A program made the position numbers and the translations under genes. From the NCBI RefSeq assembly GCF_003253565.1, contig NZ_QKUF01000001.1, forward strand, positions 701,867 to 765,866: a stretch of DNA of 64,000 bases, in the 5' to 3' direction. Source of the stretch: Thermosporothrix hazakensis. Its GTDB lineage: Bacteria; Chloroflexota; Ktedonobacteria; Ktedonobacterales; Ktedonobacteraceae. Below are positions 60,906 to 64,000 of the stretch, piece after piece; position 1 is the stretch's first letter; every line of letters begins with the position of its first letter. The notes beneath the pieces were generated by a model. That model searched no databases. It saw only the letters and a program-made list of their open reading frames with translations, and had not been told where the DNA came from.

Positions 60906-61730
60906 TCATCTTAGCACCTTTGTGCAGAATTGTCCTACATACTGGTTGTATGCCTCTGGTCGTTCGAGATGAATAGCATGGCCTGCTCCCGCAACCCGTT
61001 GCCATTCGACTCGGGGAAGCCGACCGGCCATCATCTCCGCAATTGTGCAGAATTTGGTATCCAGCTCACCGGTTAACAAGAGCGCCGGGATGGTTAATGA
61101 CGATAGCCGCTCATGTAAAGCTGGCTGTACGCCCGTGCCCACACCACGCAGGCTATTTGCCAGTCCCAGGGCACTGTTCTGGAGCCGCTGAGCCCGAAGC
61201 GCCTGCTGTCGCGCCTCCGAGAGCGATTGCTGTGAAGCAAACAACGGGAGCCGCTCCCAGTAGTTGACAAAGGCAGGCACGCCCTCGCGCTCAATCCGCT
61301 CCGCTAGAGCCTCATCGCTGCGCTGCCGTTCTATTCGCGCCTGAGGATCTGCCAGCCCGGGCGATGCACTTTCTAGAATGACCGCACGGAAGAAGCCAGA
61401 GAAAGCGCAATAGAGGGCGATGCGCCCCCCCATTGAATAGCCCAATAGTGCAGCCTCGCCTTCGCGAATGCCAAGCGTGCGCAAAACGGCCAGAATATCT
61501 TCAAGACAATGCTCCATCCTGTAGCGCTCTGGATCGGCAGGCACGTCAGAGGCTCCATGCCCGAGCATATCCAGCGCGATCAGGCGAAGCTGATACCGAG
61601 CCAGCCCGGCAAACAGGGGGCGCCACGTCGCCGTGCTCCCGGTAAAACCATGCAACAGCACCAGTGGCGGGTGTTGCTCATGGCCATACCATTCCGCGTT
61701 GAGATGGACACCATTTACTGCAATCCTCAT
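60906..61730 (-). CDS. menH: SHCHC synthase (alpha/beta hydrolase)
   Basis: Eliminates pyruvate from SEPHCHC to give SHCHC. Alpha/beta hydrolase, 274 aa. Seen: VLLHGFTGSTATWRPLF, the nucleophile elbow LGYSMGGR, an Asp in LLTGELDTKFC and the His in GAGHAIHLERP. The identity rests on position after menD, since the fold alone is not specific. It overlaps menD by four bases (ATGA). Confidence 0.9.
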   Translation of the reverse strand: MRIAVNGVHLNAEWYGHEQHPPLVLLHGFTGSTATWRPLFAGLARYQLRLIALDMLGHGASDVPADPERYRMEHCLEDILAVLRTLGIREGEAALLGYSMGGRIALYCAFSGFFRAVILESASPGLADPQARIERQRSDEALAERIEREGVPAFVNYWERLPLFASQQSLSEARQQALRAQRLQNSALGLANSLRGVGTGVQPALHERLSSLTIPALLLTGELDTKFCTIAEMMAGRLPRVEWQRVAGAGHAIHLERPEAYNQYVGQFCTKVLR

Positions 61731-63718
61731 CGGTCATCTTGCTCCAACAGATCGAAGTCGTCGTCGCCCTCCTGTACTGGCTCGAAGATGGCCTCCCCGG
61801 AGATGACGTCGGCCTCGTCCAGTTGTTGTTTTTCGGGTAGGCGCTCTTCCTCGTACAGGCTCTCAGTATTGGTATCATGCAGTTGCGCCAGCGCCCCGCT
61901 GACCGCCTGCCAGAGCTGTCGATGCATCTGCACATTGCTCTCGCGCTCGGTCCGAAGCTCAATTACGTGCAGACCACCCATTTCAACACTCTGCTCAACA
62001 AAAGCGCGGAACTCGCTCCAATCAGAGACAAGCGCATAGTTTCCATTGTACATCTCAACGACATGATGGAATTCCAGTCCAGTTGGCGTCCCGAATAACG
62101 CCTCAAAATGCTCGGGGTGCGCGGCCTGAGGCAGGAACGAGAAGATACCACCACCATCATTATTCACCAGAATGATAGTCAGATCGAGTTTATGCAAATG
62201 CGCCGCGAGCAGACCATTCATATCGTGAAAAAAGGAGAGATCACCGATCACCAGAAAGACCGGTTCTTTTTCTCCGGTCGCCGTGGTCGCAGCACTGATA
62301 CCAAGCGCGGTCGACACCACGCCATCAATGCCATTTGCTCCCCGATTGCCATAAATCGCGACCGGCTTTTCAGTATGCCAGAAGAAGGTATCCAGGTCAC
62401 GCACAGGCATACTGTTGCCCGCAAAGAGAATCGAGTTCGCGGGAAGTGTTTCGGCCAGCTCAGTGAACAATCGCCCTTCAAATGGCTCCTCAAAGTGTTC
62501 CATTGTCTGTCGCAAGGTCTGCCTCGTCACGCTATCGGCGCGCTGCCAGAGCCGCAGCCATGCGATATCACCCGGGCTCTGCTGTGGCTCTTCCGCATAG
62601 GATTTGACCGCGTGGAAGAGATATTGCGCCACCGCCACCGGGTCAGCCTGAATCACCTCAGAAGCGAGCTGCGTTGGCTCAGGCCAGTCACTGTACCCAT
62701 CAATCACAACCTGAGGGCAGTCTTTATAGCGCTTCATGTAGAGCAGCAGAGGCTTTGAAACAGGCATCGCCCCAAAGCGGATAATTAACTCGGGAGCCGC
62801 CTGTTCAATAAAGGCCGCATCGCGCAAGAACGCGTCATAGCTGGTGATGATATGATCATAGAGCGTTGGGCCGCCTCGCAACTGGGACAGAGGATCAGCC
62901 AGCACCGGAATCCTCCAGGCGCGAGCCATTGCCGCCAGCATGACCGGAAGCCGTGGGTGCAGATGAGGACCGACCACAATCAGGGTGCGCGGTGTCTCTG
63001 CCATCTTCCGCGCAAGCTCAACAAAACGATCGCCTGCGGTGATCTCCACATAGGGGCTGGAATGCGCCTCGCTTACGGTGACATAGGGCTCACCATCTGG
63101 ACGCCCATTCCAGGCGATCGGGTCACGTTGCTCAAGGGGCGGCAACGGTTGCGGATCGGGCGTCAACGGCTCACGGAAAGGGAAGTTCAGATGTACTGGG
63201 CCAGCCGGAAAAGCCATTGTAAGTGCTGCTGCGCGACAGGCCAGTGTCCGAATATAGCGCAATCCTGTGTTGGTTGCTTCGGGTAAGGCCGCCTCCTGAT
63301 ACCATTTCACGTGGGTGCCATAAATGCGATTCTGGTCGATTGCCTGCGGTGCACCACACTCACGCAACTCATGGGGTCTATCAGCAGTCAGAATCAACAG
63401 AGGAATATGCGTCAACTTCGCCTCGACAACCGCAGGCAGAAAATTGGCAGCCGCAGTCCCCGACGTACAGAGCAACGCAACGGGCGCGGTCAGGCGCTTC
63501 GCCAGGCCCAATGCAAAGAAGGCAGCAGAACGCTCATCAATATGCAGCCAGGTGCGAATAGTTGGATGTTGCGCGAAAGCGATGGCTAATGGCGTTGAAC
63601 GTGACCCCGGGCAGAAAACGATGTGATGCACACCTGAACGTTGCAGTTCATCAACAAATGCCCCGACATAGGCAAAGGTGGGGTTCTCGGGTTGGTTCTT
63701 CGATTGAATCTCAGTCAT
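61727..63718 (-). CDS. menD: SEPHCHC synthase (ThDP enzyme)
   Basis: Thiamine-diphosphate enzyme that joins isochorismate and 2-oxoglutarate to SEPHCHC. Seen: GSRSTPLAIAFAQHP near 39, CTSGTAAANFLPAVVEA, RGANGIDGVVSTALG, and VIGDLSFFHDMNGL with NNDGGGIFSFLPQ (ThDP and Mg site). 663 aa, about 80-100 longer than usual; the excess is an acidic C-terminal tail (residues about 615-663, ending DDDFDLLEQDDR). It starts 18 bp after menF. AAAGGC precedes the ATG. Confidence 0.93.
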   Translation of the reverse strand: MTEIQSKNQPENPTFAYVGAFVDELQRSGVHHIVFCPGSRSTPLAIAFAQHPTIRTWLHIDERSAAFFALGLAKRLTAPVALLCTSGTAAANFLPAVVEAKLTHIPLLILTADRPHELRECGAPQAIDQNRIYGTHVKWYQEAALPEATNTGLRYIRTLACRAAALTMAFPAGPVHLNFPFREPLTPDPQPLPPLEQRDPIAWNGRPDGEPYVTVSEAHSSPYVEITAGDRFVELARKMAETPRTLIVVGPHLHPRLPVMLAAMARAWRIPVLADPLSQLRGGPTLYDHIITSYDAFLRDAAFIEQAAPELIIRFGAMPVSKPLLLYMKRYKDCPQVVIDGYSDWPEPTQLASEVIQADPVAVAQYLFHAVKSYAEEPQQSPGDIAWLRLWQRADSVTRQTLRQTMEHFEEPFEGRLFTELAETLPANSILFAGNSMPVRDLDTFFWHTEKPVAIYGNRGANGIDGVVSTALGISAATTATGEKEPVFLVIGDLSFFHDMNGLLAAHLHKLDLTIILVNNDGGGIFSFLPQAAHPEHFEALFGTPTGLEFHHVVEMYNGNYALVSDWSEFRAFVEQSVEMGGLHVIELRTERESNVQMHRQLWQAVSGALAQLHDTNTESLYEEERLPEKQQLDEADVISGEAIFEPVQEGDDDFDLLEQDDR

Positions 63719-63736
63719 AACGCCTTTACTTCTTTC

Positions 63737-64000
63737 TTATTCGCATTCACCACCGAGACCACGTAACATAACAGGGGTTTTCAAACAGGTCTCGCGGAAT
63801 TCGCTTTCTGGATCGGAATCGGCAACCATACCATTTCCAACAAAGAGCGTTGCTTTCTGCCCATCGATCAGTGCAGAGCGCAGAGCAACAGCAAACTCAC
63901 CGTTCCCGTTACCATCTACCCAACCAATCGGACCGGCATACCAGCCGCGATCCAGCTTCTCATGCAGGCGAATCTCTTCCAGAGCCTTTTCACGAGGAAA
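63737..64000 (-). CDS. menF: isochorismate synthase, C-terminal part (truncated by the window edge)
   Basis: Last 87 residues of an isochorismate synthase (chorismate to isochorismate). Seen: GWYAGPIGWVDGNGNGEF, AVALRSALIDGQ, FVGNGMVADSDPESEF and KTPVMLRGLGG, matching the C-terminal active-site region of MenF/EntC (the usual GAGIV is GNGMV here). The 5' part and start lie beyond 64000. First gene of the men operon as seen here. Confidence 0.88.
   Translation of the reverse strand, partial: FPREKALEEIRLHEKLDRGWYAGPIGWVDGNGNGEFAVALRSALIDGQKATLFVGNGMVADSDPESEFRETCLKTPVMLRGLGGECE

Noticed and set aside
1..64000. CRISPR arrays, insertion sequences, rRNA, prophage or defence systems
   Set aside because: None found: no regular short repeats with spacers, no transposase or phage genes, no ribosomal RNA.

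Overview
The window looks like a chromosomal segment of a Ktedonobacteria-type member of Chloroflexota. This is inferred, not proven. The supporting signs are a Gram-positive-style clpC-radA-yacL-ispD-ispF block, OpcA next to Zwf, a DUF5679-type mini zinc protein, a classical menaquinone cluster, the MEP isoprenoid pathway, tRNAs with encoded CCA, middling G+C and very good sigma-70-type promoters (TTGACA/TATAAT with 17-bp spacers). Apart from possible palindromic repeat units, I see no mobile element, phage, CRISPR array or rRNA.

Layout. 1-8.6 kb: one pentose-phosphate/glycolysis block on the + strand (tal, pgi, gnd, zwf, opcA, pgl, rpe), closed by a strong bidirectional terminator. 8.6-14.4 kb: small metabolic genes (alpha/beta hydrolase, two Nudix hydrolases, a membrane-anchored S33 peptidase, a P1/DmpA peptidase and a tail-anchored small protein). 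14.4-24.4 kb: ribosomal protein S1 and clpC, each behind a long structured leader, then radA, a YacL-like PIN-TRAM protein, ispD and ispF. 24.4-33.6 kb: NmrA-type oxidoreductases, pterin carbinolamine dehydratase, a TatA-like protein, two tandem exported paralogues, purine nucleoside phosphorylase, two TIM-barrel-like proteins of unknown function, ispE and a 51-aa zinc protein. 33.7-40.8 kb: an unusual cluster with four GT9 (heptosyltransferase-family) glycosyltransferases, a PurO-type IMP cyclohydrolase homologue and a GNAT acetyltransferase. 40.8-57.1 kb: a radical SAM protein, a SufR-like Fe-S regulator convergent with aroA, an FAD oxidoreductase, a zinc-ribbon membrane protein, a cytochrome b/molybdopterin fusion, an esterase, a D-Ala-D-Ala carboxypeptidase, a hydroxypyruvate reductase plus serine-glyoxylate aminotransferase pair, two tRNAs (Trp, Ser), a Nudix protein and a degenerate receiver. 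57.3-64 kb: the menaquinone operon menF(partial)-menD-menH-menB-menC-menE on the - strand.

The genes give a coherent picture of a heterotroph. Glucose 6-phosphate is oxidised through a complete oxidative pentose phosphate pathway. Isoprenoids are made by MEP (ispD, ispE and ispF are here) and would supply the side chain of the menaquinone whose head group is made by the men operon. The least explained region is the GT9 cluster: GT9 enzymes are best known from lipopolysaccharide core synthesis, yet the presumed host lineage has a single membrane. It is my leading candidate for an undescribed glycoconjugate pathway.
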